From assembly GCA_018350325.1 (NCBI GenBank), contig JAEVLN010000003.1, forward strand, positions 2,279,214-2,343,213: DNA of 64,000 bases, given 5' to 3'. The notes under the pieces were generated by a model that worked only from the letters and a program-made list of their open reading frames with translations, was not told the origin of the DNA and did not search any database. The translations under genes and the position numbers were made by a program. Below, one piece after another: positions 48,709 to 59,882 of the stretch. The stretch is from Globodera rostochiensis (lineage: Eukaryota > Nematoda > Chromadorea > Rhabditida > Heteroderidae). How positions within the stretch are numbered: the stretch's first letter is position 1; each line of letters opens with the position of its first letter.

Positions 48709-49664
48709 CTCGAATAGGCATCCCCTCATTAATAATATTTTTTAAATAAATATTCTAATATTTTTTAAAATTAAATATTCTAATATTTTTTAATTAAAAA
48801 TGAGCGCAAAAAAGAACAGATACAAGAATTTTTGACATAAATTCATCACATCTTTCCGAATTTTTGCTTCAATTTTCTTAACAAAGATTGCCAATTTTTG
48901 TAAAAATTTCTCCGGCGGCAGTCGGCACCGCCGGACATCCTTCACTCTTTCGTAAACCAGTTTTTCTTCGAAATTCCGAAGCAAAATTCATAACTTTGCT
49001 AAAATTTTGATTAACTTTCTTTAACGAAATTGAGTCAAAATTTCAAAAAATTTTTCTCGGACTCCAACCCTCTAAAAGCAAAGCAGAATCTCATAAAAAA
49101 TGATATGATAAAATTGAAGTTAAAGACAATGAGGAAGATATTTTGAATAACAAAAAATTTTTTTGTTTTACCATTGAACATTAAAAAAAAAAATTCCCCT
49201 TGAAAAGTCCCGGTTGAAAATCTTGGCCCCGGTCCCGATCCCGGTTTTTCTGGTCCCGGGAAGTCCCGGTCCAGGTTTTTCCCAAAAGTCCCGGTCCCGT
49301 GCAACCCTACTTATTATGCTTTAATAATATTTGAGTGTTAACGTTTTTGAATATTCGTGTAGCTATTGAAGGTTACCAAATCAAACCAGTTCTTTTATTG
49401 TATTTTTCAATGTTTAAATTTTTTTAAACATTTACGAAATTTTCTCACGAGTTTAGATATTTTGTCTGGCATCACACGCATTCCGACTTCCGGGCATAAA
49501 TCACAACAATTTGTCAACTTGGGCCAAGAATTAATCATTTGAGTCAGCTTGGCACCAAAACGTTAAATCTTCGAAGTCACCAATAATTTTAATCCTCGTG
49601 GCAAACTCAAACCATTCCGTCTCCGTTCAGGGATGGTTCCTTCCAATGGCAAACTACGGACGCT

Positions 49665-49874
49665 TTGGAGAGTTGGCAAGGGGCAATCAGATACGACTTG
49701 ACTCACCTACGCGAGGCAATGGCTGTGTCTAACATGCGGCTCACCCATTCAATACGATATAAATCGTATAGCTTTCGATGCAGAGAAGCGAATTGTCAAT
49801 TTCGCATGAAAGCTGTCAGAGAAGGGGCGTCTTACCATTTGTTGTATGCCCACCAGTTTCAACATAACCATTAA
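49665..49874 (+). pseudogene. Zinc-finger fragment, FLYWCH/MULE-like
   Basis: A 69-residue frame contains a C-x(4)-C-x(n)-H-x(4)-H-x-H arrangement (FRCREANCQFRMKA, then HQFQHNH). This resembles the FLYWCH or MULE-transposase zinc finger. It sits alone in repeat-rich DNA and is probably a transposon or host-gene fragment. Confidence 0.35.
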
Positions 49875-50367
49875 TTTGTTGCGATGAGCATTTTTGTAAT
49901 TGTATTGTTAAGATAAAAATAAAAGCGAGGTGATTCTTAAAAAATCGAGTAGAATCAGTAAAGTGGGTTGATGTTGCACCGTTCTTTTTGTCTACGCGTA
50001 TTTCATAAACCCGACCGCAAAAATACCTGAATGGTAAACCAAAAGGATTAATTCTTTCCAACCCCAAGGGCACCCCCCAAAACCCGAGATCCAGGGAAGT
50101 TACTTTGGCTTCCGGTTCTTTCGTTTTTAGTTTTTCAAGTGATTGGGCGCATTTTAATATTACTAGGGCGGGGATTTATATGCGCATAAAATAAGCATCA
50201 AAAGGTATGTCAGAAAATTTTTTGAAAATAACCAGAATTTTGGAAATTTACATTTTTTAGGCGATCTTTTTTGTCGTGAAAAAGTCAATTTTTTGGGGAT
50301 GCATATTTGAAAAAGTCGATCTTTACGGGGTATATTCTTCGTTTTTATTGCATTTTCCCTAGCGTGG

Positions 50368-50465
50368 GGTTCGTTAGGCTTAGGCCTAAGCCAAGCTAGC
50401 TTTGGGTTCGTTAGGCTTAGGCCTAAGCCACCCTTGCTTGTGGTTCGTTAGGCTTAGGCCTAATG
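50368..50465. repeat. Three tandem copies with AGGCCT palindromes
   Basis: Three units of GGTTCGTTAGGCTTAGGCCT followed by AAGCC or AATGC. Each contains the palindrome GCTTAGGCCTAAGC. Related words recur at 51617-51682 inside the next inverted-repeat element. Confidence 0.8.
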
Positions 50466-51001
50466 CTTCGTTGCGCGTTTTAAGCCCTATATTTACAGTT
50501 ATTTTGCTCATTTTTGATCAATGGATAACTGAGTCCCCAGTCAAAAAGACACCTCAGTCCCGAGGCTCATAACTTCCTTCAAAGTGGTTTCCGCCAAAAA
50601 ATTCTTTCAGATTCGTGCGTCAGGCTTATAAGGTAATACTTAAGTTTGTTGCCACCCAGTTTTGAAAAAAATACATTTTTTTTCAAAGTCAGGTAAAAAG
50701 GTGTTTTCTAGGGGTATTCCGGGGCGTAGAATACGAATCTGACCTCCGTTTCGACCCATTTCGAACCTTGAACCCGAATTCGAAAAATTCCTCAAAAACT
50801 CAAAATTTCTCAAAAATTAATTTTGGCCTCAAAATCATTCCAGGGTTCGAATAGGTCGAAATGGAGGTCGGATTCGGATTCTAAGCCCCGGAATACCCCT
50901 AGAAACATCACTTTATCGACTTTGTAAAAAACATGTATTTTTTCAAAAATGGGGGGCAACAAACTTAAGTATTACCGGCTTATAATTTGTGGATTTGGTG
51001 A

Positions 51002-51810
51002 CGGGTCCGGTCAGTTCGGCGCGGCCGGTTCGGCGCGGTTTTTTCGGCGCCGTCCCGTTTCGGCGCCGTTCTCGTTTTGGCGCCGGCCAGTTCGGCGCGA
51101 CCAGTTCGGCGCCGCTGGTAATTTGGACATTTTGGCGCCGACAAATTTTAATAATAAAATTGTTTTTATTCAAAAAATCACTTCAATCCTAGTTCCTAAT
51201 GTTTTTGCGTGCATCCAAAACTTAAATTAAAATTAATTTTTGCTAACTGCGTCTGACCACATGCTTCTCCTCATCAAAATTTCGGTTGATTTATGAAAAA
51301 AATTAATTTCTAAAATTATTCGAATTTGGGTCTGATTTGAATTGGGTCGGGGTATAGTCAGATTCGGATATACGACGCCGAAAACTTTTAGAAATAACTT
51401 TTAAACTTTTTCCAAAAAAAATTTTTAGATGTAGGGTGTCCTACCAACTGTTTGAATTTGGGTTCGGGGTTGATATTAGCTAAATCCAAGCTGCGATTCG
51501 TATTATACACATACTTTTACCTAGAAAACATTCACTTAAATTTTAAAAAAAAATTTCCGTTGGGGGCCGCAATTTTTAGTGATTGTCGATTATCCGTTAA
51601 TAAAACAGCTTTTAAGTCTAGGCATAAGCTTAGGCCTAAGCTAGCTTAGGTTTAGGCCTAAGCCTAAGCTCATTTAGGCTTTTGTAATTAAAAAGTGCAT
51701 AACGGCGCCAAAATGTCCAAATTACCAGCGGCGCCGAACTGGTCGCGCCGAACTGGCCGGCCCCAAAACGGGACGGCGCCGAAAAAACCGCGCCGAACTG
51801 ACCCCGACCG
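51002..51810. mobile_element. Inverted-repeat element with TTCGGCGC-rich arms
   Basis: The 809-bp element has arms of about 100-145 bp built of repeated TTCGGCGC/TTGGCGCC words; ends are CGGGTCCGGTCAGTTCGGCG and its inverted counterpart ending ACTGACCCCGACCG. An identical octamer TTTGGTGA flanks it at 50994-51001 and 51811-51818. The interior is AT-rich without coding capacity. The 8-bp duplication suggests a hAT-like origin. Confidence 0.85.
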
Positions 51811-52050
51811 TTTGGTGAGGTGCAAGTATTCTTCAATTTTTCCTATTTTTGCTTAGTGGGCGAAATGTCGAATTTTGGTTGGGCGAAATGTCGGCGCCCA
51901 AACGTCGGGCCCAGACGGCACGCCCAAACGTCCTGCTACCTTTGATGAGATGGGGGGGGGGGGGGGTGCCAGGAAAATTCGACAATGACTGAATTCCATG
52001 TGAATTATTCACCTCCTTTTTTTCAGACTTTTTCGACAGTGAAGATTGAA

Positions 52051-55000
52051 ATGAACTTTGAGTATGTTGACCTAAAGTATGAGCTGATGTTTACGTCAGT
52101 AGGCTGTGCATGCCGTCCAAATACCTTGGGATGGTGCAACGTCACGTCCTATATACTTTATGCTGCTCAAAAAGATATTTGCATTGCTGGTCTTGACGAG
52201 GTTTTGCATTTCAACTTACAATCAAACCATGTTTTTAAAACTCCGCTTTCCAGGTTTCAGCTCAATACCGCCTATTAGAAACTGTGGAGAAAGCGCATTC
52301 TTCCGAAGTGATTATTGGGAATTCACGCTAATTTTTCCTTTGTTAAATCGGTTTAGATAACTTTCTTAACTCTGTCCATGGCGACTGTTGTCAATGCCGA
52401 AAGTGAAGGTCTTTAATAAGTGCGAAACAAAAAGTATCTTTTGGAATTGTTAGTTTATTCGCTGTTCTGTAGTGCCACTTCTTCCGGTGAATTGGCAATT
52501 TGGAAGTTGCGCAAAACAGCAAACGATCGCGCCACTCTCATTAGAAGAAGTATAATTTTTGGTTGATACTTTGATTTGTCGCTCGCTCCCCCCCCCTCTT
52601 TTAAAAAAAACAAGTCAAGAAAAAGGCAATGTGCAGAATTGCGGTCCCAACGGAAAAATGCGTATGTCTAGGATGAAAATATGCTTAGAACACGAATCCG
52701 AATTTGGATTTTGCAATTCCGAACTTCGAATTCAGAAAATTTTGGTCAACAAATCATTTCAGAAAATAAATAAAAGTAACGTTTTCTTGACTTAAAAATT
52801 TTTGAAGGAGGAGGGGGGAGCAAACACAAACTTGTATTTATTACAAAATAATTTTATGTAATTTTTAGTGAAGAAGGACTCTAACATCGAATTGGCAAAA
52901 ATGGGTCTTTTTAACTCTGACAGAACCCAAATTGTTCTTGGAATTTTGCAATTTGACCACATTGATGTCCACATTCTGAATCTGGAAGGCGAGGATCTTT
53001 GTCCCGCTTCATCTCACAAATTTCGAAATTCCATTGCGTCGACCTTTGAAATCTCACAGATTTGTGGCGCGCTTGTTATGGCCGTAGGATTGTCTTCTGG
53101 GATGGTGGAAGTCTTTGCCGCGGAACCGGTAAGTTTTTGTGTTTTGTGCCCATATTTTGGTTTTTTTCAGAACTCCTATTCCTTCCAAAAGAAGCTTTCT
53201 CTCGACTTGTCCGGCAACAAATCGTGGGCTCGTTCGCTGGCATTCAAAAGTCGGTGGGTTCGACATAAATTTGGCGCTTATCTTAATAAAACTTAGATGA
53301 TGGAACTGACCGGTTGTTACTCGCAGCTGCGTCTGATGGAATGATAAAAATTTGGAAATTTGACGGGGCCGATGAGTCGTCGGTATCCACAAACGATGAG
53401 CTTAGAATGGCCCAACGAACTTTTTGCATCCAAAGTTTATGTGCATGTGTGTGTCGCGTATAATGCAAATAATTACGATTTATTTATTAGCCAAACAAAC
53501 CCATCGAATCGCTGTCGCCTTGGAATCCGTTCTCCACGACCATTCCGAGTCGATTTATTCACTGGGTAAACGGGCAAGAACAGTGGCCTAGACGACTGAC
53601 TCATTTAAATGTTTCGCTGTTCCTCATTCAGCTTGGCATCCGGACCGTTTGGAGCTGCTTTCGTCTGGTTCCAACCAAAGTGTGGTCAGATGGGCCTATT
53701 CTCTTTCGGTGAACGTTTTGAACAAGTTGTTCGTTAACTGTTAAACAAAACAGGATTCCATTTGGCTTCCGATTTCTCGCTTTGGTGAAATTGTTGGAGA
53801 GGAAACAAATTGTTACGACGTGACCTATTCGCCTTGTGGCAAATTTGTGCTTTGCCACTCTTTGCTCGGCGGTTTTTACTTTTGGGAAATCGGTCAAAAG
53901 GTAAAAAAAATAAAACAAAAAGTCTTTTCTCACATTGTTTTAGGGAGTTTTTCCGCGTTGCTTTCCAATTGGGGGACATTTTGCCGAAGTCACCGATCTT
54001 TGTTGGGACCGGAGCGGAACCATTCTCCTCACTTGCGGTTCGGACATGACAACACGCGTTTTTGCCAGAAACAAGAACGTTTGTTCGAGAAGCACATTTA
54101 AATACATTTTGCTCATTTCAAATTCCGAACTCGATTTTGACTTCGTAGCCAGCAATTAAATCATAAAATAGCAACACAATAGACTGACTATTCGTTGGAA
54201 ATTTCAAATGTTAGATATTTAGCTGAACGTTTTCTTCGAACTCGCCAGACCTCAGACGCATGGCCACCCAATGAATTGCCTTACTTCAGTCCAAAGGTTG
54301 TTCTAATGGGGACACACATTTTCCAAAATTGTTTTTAGTGATTTATTTGTTTCCGGTGGCGAAGAAAAGATCTTTCGAGTGTTCCAGGCCACATCTTCGT
54401 TTGCACAAAATTTGGACGCGCTTTCCGACAATTATACGGTTGGTAAGGACAGTTTTGTTTTTTGCTATACCATTTTTATACGTTTTTAGAACTCCAAATG
54501 CTTTTCGAGCCTTCCGATCACCGCCTTTCAAACGGAACTGACTTTGACAAACAAAGCCGTCACGGACTTGAACGGCGATGAAAGCGATGTTTGCCCGAGG
54601 GATTGCTTTCTATTCGCCGGTAACAAAAGGCGATGGGGTGACGTTGGGTCGGGTTGGGGAGGGGTGATCATTTGTTTTGCTTTTTTTTTTGAGAAAAAAA
54701 TGATTGCATTGAAATACAAAAATAAACTTTCTTCAGAACCTCCCCGCGAAGAGCAGTTGAACCGATTCACACTTTTTCCCGAAGTGCACAAACTTTACGG
54801 GCATGGTAATAAAATATTGTTGTTTAAAGCCACTAAAATCGATTGTAAGTAAAATCATTCAAAAGGGTTCGAAGTCTTTTCTTGCGCTTCAAGCCGTGAC
54901 GGAAGGGTTTTGGCAACTTGCTGTAAGGTAATGTGATGCTGGTCAATGTTTGTCCGTTGCCATAAACAAACGAAAAAAAATATTTAAGAATTTTGTTTTG

Positions 55001-56143
55001 TTTTTTATTTTTGTGTACACAAATGGCCGATATGAAGGAGTTGGCAAACGATTCAGTCTGGGAAATTCGAACCGTTGAAATTTCGTTAATTATGGCGATT
55101 TTGTAATTTGATAACGTCGCGTTTACTTCTCAGGCCAGTCATTTTGAGCATGCCAACATCCTTTTGTGGGACACTTCAAATTGGAAGCTGATGAAAAGTT
55201 TGAAGGCGCATCAGGTGACCGACCGTCCAACTTCCTTTTTTTGAAAAATATTTATTTGCCAAATTGCAGCTGACGGTCACGCGTTTGTCATTCTCTTATG
55301 GTAAAACATGTTGTTGCATTTAAATGTTTTTAAAATTTGTTTTTCTCTTTTCGACGACAAATTTTTGCTCAGCGTGTCAAGGTTGTGTCTGTCATTTTTA
55401 CATTATTTCCATCGGACAGCTTATCAAGAAAATTTTCAGGGACAGGACGTGGACACTTTTCCATTTGAATGAAGGCCATTCTTCCCCGTCCGATTACGAA
55501 CTGTTTTATAGGGCAGAAAAGGCATCTGCTGGACATAACAGAATTAGTCAGTTTTTGTGTTGATTCGGATTTGTCTATTTAAAATTATACGATACGGATT
55601 AAGTTTGGGACTGTTCATGGAGTCCGGATTCCCATTTGTTCGCCACCGTCTCAAGGGACAAAACGTTGAAATTGTGGGACTTTGTCACAGAAGGAAAAGG
55701 CGTAACAGAACGGGCGGAAGTCGCCAACACAGCGACTTTTGTCAGCACAGAATCTCAAACGGCGGTCGATTTTGCTCCAAAGAAAAGCCGAGAAAAGTTT
55801 TTTTTTTTTTTTTTTTCATTTAAATAATTTTTAATTGTTTTTTTACTTTTAGCTCCTATCTGATCGCTGTCGGGTTTGAGGATGGTGCAATTTCTTTGTT
55901 CGACTACAACACAATTTCTCGAGCTCTTCAACCGATCGTCGAATTCTCAAGGAATTTTGCACATTCTGGAAGAATAAACCGATTGAGGTGAGGCAAAAAA
56001 AACAACAGGAAATTTCTGTTTAACATGTCGATTTAAGGTTTCAACCGGTCATCGACGGGTCGCACAAACAGAAATCGGATGAGTTTTTGCTTGCTTCGGC
56101 TAGTGACTGTCACACTGTTAAGATATACGGAATAAAGATATAA
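52051..56143 (+). CDS. elpc-2: Elongator complex subunit 2 (WD40)
   Basis: ELP2 is the double WD40 propeller scaffold of Elongator, which installs wobble-uridine modifications on tRNA. Start Met at 52051 follows a TTTTTTCAG acceptor at 52026, a plausible trans-splice site. Recognisable parts in order are GCACRPNTLGWC (about 52100), SSGELAIWKLRK (about 52480), AAASDGMIKIWKFDG (about 53320), SIYSLAWHPDRLELLSSGSN (about 53610), GHFAEVTDLCWDRSGTILLT (about 53970), the ELP2 signature ELARPQTHGHPMNCL (about 54240), LFVSGGEEKIFRVF (about 54345), FTLFPEVHKLYGHGFEVFSC (about 54765-54880) and HANILLWDTSNWKLMKSL (about 55150). FATVSRDKTLKLWDF (about 55640) and DCHTVKIYGIKI-stop at 56143 close the gene. 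More than fifteen short exons. Family assignment is secure; the exact start is moderately so. Confidence 0.92.
52560..52800. repeat. Diverged copy of the 20245 MITE in an elpc-2 intron
   Basis: Contains GCAGAATTGCGGTCCCAACG (about 52632), matching the terminal repeat of the 20245-20711 element, followed by GAACACGAATCCGAATTTGG and a CGAATTCAGAAAATTT word in the same order. The right terminal repeat is not visible, so this is a truncated copy. Confidence 0.55.
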
Positions 56144-56282
56144 ATTGTTTTGTTTGTTGTTTACTTGGCGCAGCATTTAAGAGGATTTAATTGATTCCAA
56201 ATGTTATTTATTTGCCATTAATTGAATCGTCGTTAAATTGCAATAATTCTTTTAGTTTCTAAGCTGGTTTAAACTCCGTTAA
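56144..56282 (+). promoter_or_regulatory. Operon-like spacer with candidate trans-splice acceptor
   Basis: Only 139 bp separate the elpc-2 stop from the next start codon. The spacer is AT-rich and U-rich and contains TTCTTTTAG ending at 56255, 27 bp before the CLASP ATG, a good acceptor for SL trans-splicing. This spacing is typical of nematode polycistronic units. Inference from layout. Confidence 0.5.
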
Positions 56283-59200
56283 ATGATTCCCAGCTCTAGC
56301 CGAATTGGGGCCAGAACGGGGAGTGCAGGTCCATCCTTATCATCTCCACATTTTTGTTATTTTACTTGCACAATTCAGCATCGTCCGCTTCCGCCGGTGC
56401 CCTCAGTGAAGAGCAGTTCCGGTCCGCTTTTGAGGCGGTGCCGAATGTTCGGGTCGGTCTTTGAGTGCCAGTTTTGCTGGGGCGTCGGTCTGAATGCGCT
56501 TTTTTAGGTGGACTCGTTGAGAGATTTGGTCGCAGAAGCTCAAAAACAGGCCGCAATTCTTGAAAACCTGAACAATGATTGGACTAAACGGATAAAAGCT
56601 GTTTGTTATCAATTTCCTTTATTGGAAGTCAATTTTTTTTAAGCTTCAATCGTTGCGTGCCTTGATCGTTTGCGACATTGACTGTTACGGTGCTTTTGTG
56701 GAACAATCGCTTGCCCTTCTCGGCACCGCCCTCCAATTGTCCGTCAAAGATTTGCGCTCCCAAGTGTGCCGTGAAGCGTGCATTACTATCGCGTGCGTAT
56801 AACTCTAGCAGTCCGGCACAAAACGCTGTTCCATTCCAGTTATTACTGTGAAAAATTCGGTACCGGATTTTGGCGGGTGGCCGAGACGGTGTTGCCAACC
56901 ACGTTGAACCTGACGCAGAACTCCGCGAAGGTCATGTCGACCTCGGGCCAGATATGCAATTTCTACATTATCAAGGTGCTAATCTGCGTGTGGGTTTTAC
57001 GCTAATCAAATTTGTTGGTTTTAGCACATTCAACACCCAAAAGTGCTCGCCATCATTGTGCAGCATGTCAATTCAAAAGCCAAAGAAATACGAAAGTCTG
57101 CAATGGAAATTGTTTGGTTTATGTTAATTGCTTTTCGTTCCCTTCTCAGGATGATAATTACACTCGTCCAATTGATAATCACCGTTTGGGATGTGACCAT
57201 CCTCGAAAAGCACTTCCCTGAACTACTTCACTGCATCAAATTGGTGCTCAGCGATGCTGATCCGGAGGCCCGTGCGTTGGCCAGACAAACATTTGAAAGT
57301 TTACAGTCGCTTTACCCGACGAAGGCCGACGCGCTTTTTCACGTTGGCTATCAAATAAATATATAACATTTTATCGTCCAATAATGAAATTAAGGAGTTG
57401 GAGCCGTCCAAGCAACGAATTCTCGTTGGTTCGAGTACAGCCTCGTCAACGCACTCAATCAATTCCGAACGCGACAATCTGCCGAACCCAAACCGTGGCC
57501 TTTACAACACACAAAATGGTAGGCAATGAATGCATTTGGTAAATATGTAAGTACACATCAATTTCAGCCTTTCTCAACAAGAGGTCCGCGAGTGATCTGA
57601 ACCACTCCGTTCGCCGACTGAACCTTGTGGCTTCTAAAGTGGTGCATCGACCCAATGTTGTCCGCACGGGCAAGCCGCCACGTACAAAAATCATTAACGT
57701 TTTTTTAATCATCAGTTTTCTATTTGGTGTTTTTGTTCGGTTTTAAAAGCTTTTTTGCCCTCACATATGCAAAAAGCTTTTTTTAAGAGGCTTCGCCTGC
57801 CGCATTCAAACCCCACCATTCCGCAGCTCCAACTCCGGTGGCACGAAAGGTGGCGCCGGCAATGTCAAATAAACTGCAAAAATCAATCAGCACAACCGAT
57901 TCAAAGTCCGCATCACAACGTAATCGCCACCTCATCAACTGCGTCCAGAATTCATTTCATTTTAAGCCGGAAGTCGGAGTTCATCACCCAACCGAGTTCG
58001 ACGGACTCCCCCACCTCCTCCTCCTCGGCCGCAAGCTGTTCATGCCCAGTCTGCCGTTGCCGTGAGGAAATTGCACAATGGTCGCGACCACCACCACCAC
58101 GAGATTGCCAATACACCAGGCAATTTGCTTACAAATCGTTTTATTTTGTTTAAAAAAACGACATACAATACATTTAGTAAAACATCCAGCACATGGACAG
58201 CCAATACACAAGGAATTTCTTCGAGCTTTGGTTGGCCATCCATCAATCACTTTTTGTTAAGTAATTTACTTTTTTTAAAGAAGAATGTGGACACTCAGAC
58301 GAGAAGCATCCGACCGAATGTGATAAGGTTTTGGTTTATTGATTCAACATGGAATTGTCGCCTTTTATTGCAGAAGTGACGACCTCCTTGCAAATGCGCG
58401 CTCTCCCCCCACTGTTCAGCCTCATTTTGCGCGTAGTTCTTTTTACTTTCATTTGCTTCAATCTTCCCCCTTTTTTTTAAGCTCGTCCTAGCGCCAGTCC
58501 GTCCAACGACTTTTACGGACTGTCACAGAAGCAGGAGGCTGTGCTTCAACGGATCAGTTCCGAGGAGCACAACACTTCCGGGGGATTTCGTCAAAAGTCA
58601 TCCGCAAATAATTCTGCCGACAAACACAACCTGTCGGTGGCGGATGGCATTGAAAATGGCCAGCATAAGGTGTCGTCCGTATTGGTTTTGTTTCGGAAAG
58701 TTGTTTTCATTTTCTTCCCCCAATTTCAGTGGTCCTGTCTGAGCTCCGAACAGTTGGCCAATGACATTGAACAGCAAAATGTGTTCATCCAAGAAATATG
58801 CGACACTATTGGGACGAATGCAGCAATGTTTTTTAATGGAATATTAAGCAAACAATAAATTTAAAAATTTTAGAAATGATAAGGAAATTGAGGATGCACT
58901 TCACGTCCTGTCGCGAATGGTAAACACAAACTTTGTTTAAACTTGTCGGCGACAACTCTTTTTTCATTGTCAAAGATTCGTGAAGGGGGAATTACGCTGT
59001 GGAACGAATACTTCAACACCATTTTCTTCGCCATCCAACAGATCATTTCGCGCGATTTAACACGCCATTACTATGCGATCAGAATCTCTGCGCTCAAAAC
59101 ACTCAAGGAGTTGTGGTAACGCTTGAACGTTTTGCACATTACGACGGTGTTTAAACGATTTGTTACAGTTCGGTTCAGCCAAAGCGTTTGGTGTCCAGAA

Positions 59201-59882
59201 CTGAAATGTTGGTGATGAACATTCTGAATGCCCACGAATGTGAGGATGCCACCGTGGTCAGAGCCGGTCAGTCAGTTTTAAAGTCGGATCAATTCCAATG
59301 CAATTGCTTTTTGCCCTTCCCCCTTAAGCCGAAGACTGCGGCGCTGCGGTCGCCAACCACCTGCCGACGAACACTTGCATGAACCTGCTGTTGACCGTTA
59401 TTGACGACAAAAACAGCAAATACCACCAATTGTCGGGTGCCATTAAAATGCTCAGCAGTGTCCTTTCAAAGCTTCCACCCGAAGAAGTATGTTTGGGTGA
59501 AATTGGAATTACACAAATTCATTCCGTGGCCTGTGGAAAATTCGGTTTTTAGGTGGAAAAATTGCTGTCCACCATTGTTCCGCGTATGACCCAGGTGAAA
59601 ATCAAAGTCCAGGTCGTCAAATCAAAACTGGACTGTTTTCACTCGCACAGTGTTACGAAAACGCCCAATCGATGGTGAGACGAGCCGCCATAATTTGTTT
59701 GGTTTCCATCAGTCAATCCATTGGACTGGATGTATTAAAGCCGCATCTGAATGCAGCAACGGTTGGTTGGGTTGGCTCCCTTATTTCTGGGTGCATTCAA
59801 AACCACTTTTTGTGTTCAGCTTAAACTTGTGGAAGTGTATCGCGAGAGGATGCTTAAACGGTCGGACGGTGGCTGCTCATGA
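56283..59882 (+). CDS. cls: CLASP family microtubule-stabilising protein
   Basis: CLASPs bind tubulin with TOG domains and promote microtubule rescue at kinetochores, spindle and cortex. Start Met at 56283 (MIPSSSRIGARTGSA) splices to LSEEQFRSAFEAVPNVR, the conserved lead-in to TOG2. TOG2 follows at about 56520-57350: DWTKRIKALQSLRALI, LSVKDLRSQVCREACITIAY, NLTQNSAKVMSTSGQICNFY, LVLSDADPEARALARQTFES. A Ser-rich linker (about 57400-58740) holds the expected microtubule/EB-binding region. The C-terminal TOG/CLIP-interacting domain lies at about 58870-59870: LWNEYFNTIFFAIQQII, AIRISALKTLKELC, MVRRAAIICLVSISQSIG, LKPHLNA and KLVEVYRERML, with a stop at 59882. TOG1 and TOG3 equivalents are not seen, so the protein is shorter than vertebrate CLASP. 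Which C. elegans cls paralogue it matches cannot be decided here. Confidence 0.9.

Larger units (their letters stand above)
47596..49309. mobile_element. Non-autonomous hAT-like transposon with perfect 8-bp TSD
   Basis: The 1714-bp element has terminal inverted repeats TAGGGTTGCACGGGACCGGG / CCCGGTCCCGTGCAACCCTA, followed inward by repeated GTCCCGGT words on both arms. It is bounded by the identical octamer CTTATTAT at 47588-47595 and 49310-49317. TAGGGTTG ends with an 8-bp duplication fit the hAT superfamily. No transposase remains; the interior carries a tRNA-like segment and a second nested element. Confidence 0.88.

Noticed and set aside
48460..48729. Minus-strand frame of tandem TRSLYPDSFSLPRL peptides, reminiscent of amidated neuropeptide repeats
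   Set aside because: It is purely the translation of the 19-bp minisatellite in a transposon arm; there is no signal peptide and no dibasic cleavage sites.
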